The translations under genes were made by a program, and so were the position numbers. Under the pieces are notes generated by a model. That model ran no database searches. It saw only the letters and a program-made list of their open reading frames with translations, and had not been told where the DNA came from. A stretch of DNA of 5,670 bases. Origin: an uncultured Oscillospiraceae bacterium. Its GTDB lineage: Bacteria; Bacillota; Clostridia; Oscillospirales; Oscillospiraceae. Shown piece by piece: positions 4,742 through 5,670 of this stretch (within the stretch, counting starts at the first letter, position 1; the number at the start of each line of letters is the position of its first letter). The stretch lies in NCBI GenBank assembly GCA_934565615.1, contig CAKTIH010000129.1, positions 1 through 5,670 on the forward strand. The letters are read 5' to 3'.

Positions 4742-5670
4742 CCAACCGCGCCTTCTGCGTGCTGCTTATCGCGGCGGGCGTTATCTTCGGCATGATCGTG
4801 TACGTCCTCAATTATATCGACCACGGGCAGGACTGGGCGCTGTACTTCTCCCGCTCGAACTCCGGTTCCACCGGTATGCTGCTTGACCGCAGCGGTATAG
4901 TCCTCGCCTCCTTCGGCGGTGCGGACGAGTTCTTCTCCCCCGACGCTGAGACGCGGATGTCAAACTACCACGTCACCGGCGACTATTGGGGGCGCACCGG
5001 CACTGGCATCCTCTCGCGCTACCGCCGCGATGTGAACGGCTTCAGCCTTCTCACCGGCACGACGCGTACCGAGAACAGTACCCTCACCCTCACGGTCGAC
5101 GCAAGGCTCAACAATAAAATATACGAGCTTCTCGACACGGAGCATAACGCCGCGGTGCTCGTCTGCAACTACAAAACCGGCGAGCTTTTGGGCATGGTCT
5201 CGGCTCCGACGGTCGACCCGCTCGATGTAGAAAACGGCGTCCCGGACGGGGCATATCTCAACCGCTGTCTCTCCGCCGCCTTCACCCCCGGCTCGACCTT
5301 CAAGCTCGTCACCGCTGCTGCCGCGATTGAGAACATCCCGGATATAAACGAGCGTACCTTCTACTGCGAGGGCGAATATAAAATAGCCGGCGTACCCATT
5401 ACCTGCAAGGCCGCGCACTATACGCAGACCTTCGAGCAGGCGCTCTCCAACTCCTGCAATATTGCCTTTGCGCAGATCACCGTGATGCTTGGTCAGGAGA
5501 CCATGATCGACTACGTCACGAAATACGGCTTCCTCTCGTCCCATGAGCTTGACGGCATCGGCTGCGCTTCGGGCACATATCCGCTCGACTTTGTCGGCGA
5601 CCCCGAGCTTGGCTGGTCGGGCATCGGTCAGTCGACCGATACGATCTGCCCATATGCGATGCTGCGCTAT
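4729..5670 (+). CDS. Penicillin-binding protein, class B-type transpeptidase (PbpA/PBP2-like), 3' end outside window
   Basis: An open frame of 314 codons runs from a GTG to the end of the window without a stop. A short basic N-terminus (VRKITNR) precedes one membrane anchor (about 8-27). The rest should lie outside the membrane. TGMLLDRSGIVLAS (about 69-82) matches the conserved N-terminal PBP block, usually RG-x-I-x-DR-x-G; the Arg is missing here. LTLTVDARLNNKIYELL and NAAVLVCNYKTGELLGMVSAP precede the active-site motif FTPGSTFK, with catalytic Ser189 and Lys192. The second motif, SCN, is at 242-244, and GWSGIGQSTDTICPYAM (about 291-307) is the usual GxGQ block. The KTG motif should lie beyond the window. 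The active Ser comes early, so the N-terminal module is short, as in PbpA proteins encoded beside RodA in actinobacteria. It cross-links glycan strands and is the expected partner of the SEDS protein encoded upstream. Confidence 0.93.
   Translation, partial: MRKITNRAFCVLLIAAGVIFGMIVYVLNYIDHGQDWALYFSRSNSGSTGMLLDRSGIVLASFGGADEFFSPDAETRMSNYHVTGDYWGRTGTGILSRYRRDVNGFSLLTGTTRTENSTLTLTVDARLNNKIYELLDTEHNAAVLVCNYKTGELLGMVSAPTVDPLDVENGVPDGAYLNRCLSAAFTPGSTFKLVTAAAAIENIPDINERTFYCEGEYKIAGVPITCKAAHYTQTFEQALSNSCNIAFAQITVMLGQETMIDYVTKYGFLSSHELDGIGCASGTYPLDFVGDPELGWSGIGQSTDTICPYAMLRY

Noticed and set aside
4960..5544. A 194-codon open frame on the minus strand across the PBP gene
   Set aside because: The plus-strand frame encodes the PBP active-site motifs STFK and SCN. 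The antisense frame matches nothing known and has no sensible ribosome site or context.

Overview
The window looks like a chromosomal segment of an anaerobic, fairly GC-rich member of the Firmicutes. The best guess is a clostridial relative of the Oscillospirales/Ruminococcaceae type. This is inferred from four things: an Mrp/NBP35-type ATPase paired with a NifX-like protein, a NusG-domain-II/Gx-transporter pair, an FHA-SEDS fusion followed by a PBP, and strong sigma-A-type promoters with AGGAGG-like ribosome sites. No rRNA or other taxonomic marker is present, so the assignment is tentative. I saw no tRNA, rRNA, CRISPR array or complete mobile element.

Layout. Positions 1-151 are AT-rich and non-coding. 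They hold two imperfect tandem 20-bp units (31-70), possibly a degraded transposon end, and a perfect 10-bp inverted repeat (121-149). On the minus strand follow a DUF5071-like protein (152-553), a strong 11-bp hairpin (589-616), a NifX-like cofactor-binding protein with a Cys-rich tail (634-1083) and an Mrp/NBP35 family ATPase (1085-1909). The last two are one nucleotide apart and have a good promoter at 1954-1981. Further right, still on the minus strand, are a Gx transporter family membrane protein (2005-2505) and a membrane-anchored NusG domain II protein (2498-2857), which overlap by 8 bp.

The only divergent intergenic region (2858-2962) is compact. A perfect TTGACA-N17-TACAAT promoter points left and a TTGTCA-N18-TATACT extended -10 promoter points right. 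Their -35 elements occupy almost the same bases, inside a 13-bp palindrome. The leftward promoter places its +1 on the ATG of the NusG-II gene, predicting a leaderless mRNA.

To the right, on the plus strand, lies a cell-wall operon: an FHA domain fused to a SEDS (FtsW/RodA) glycosyltransferase (2963-4741), overlapping by 13 bp with a class B PBP-like transpeptidase (4729 to beyond the window end). A SEDS polymerase and its cognate transpeptidase normally form one peptidoglycan-synthesising pair. The FHA domain suggests control through Ser/Thr phosphorylation.

Most of this is recognisable conserved gene content. The regulatory architecture at 2857-2922 and the FHA-SEDS fusion are the most interesting items. 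I did not find convincing evidence of a wholly new system.
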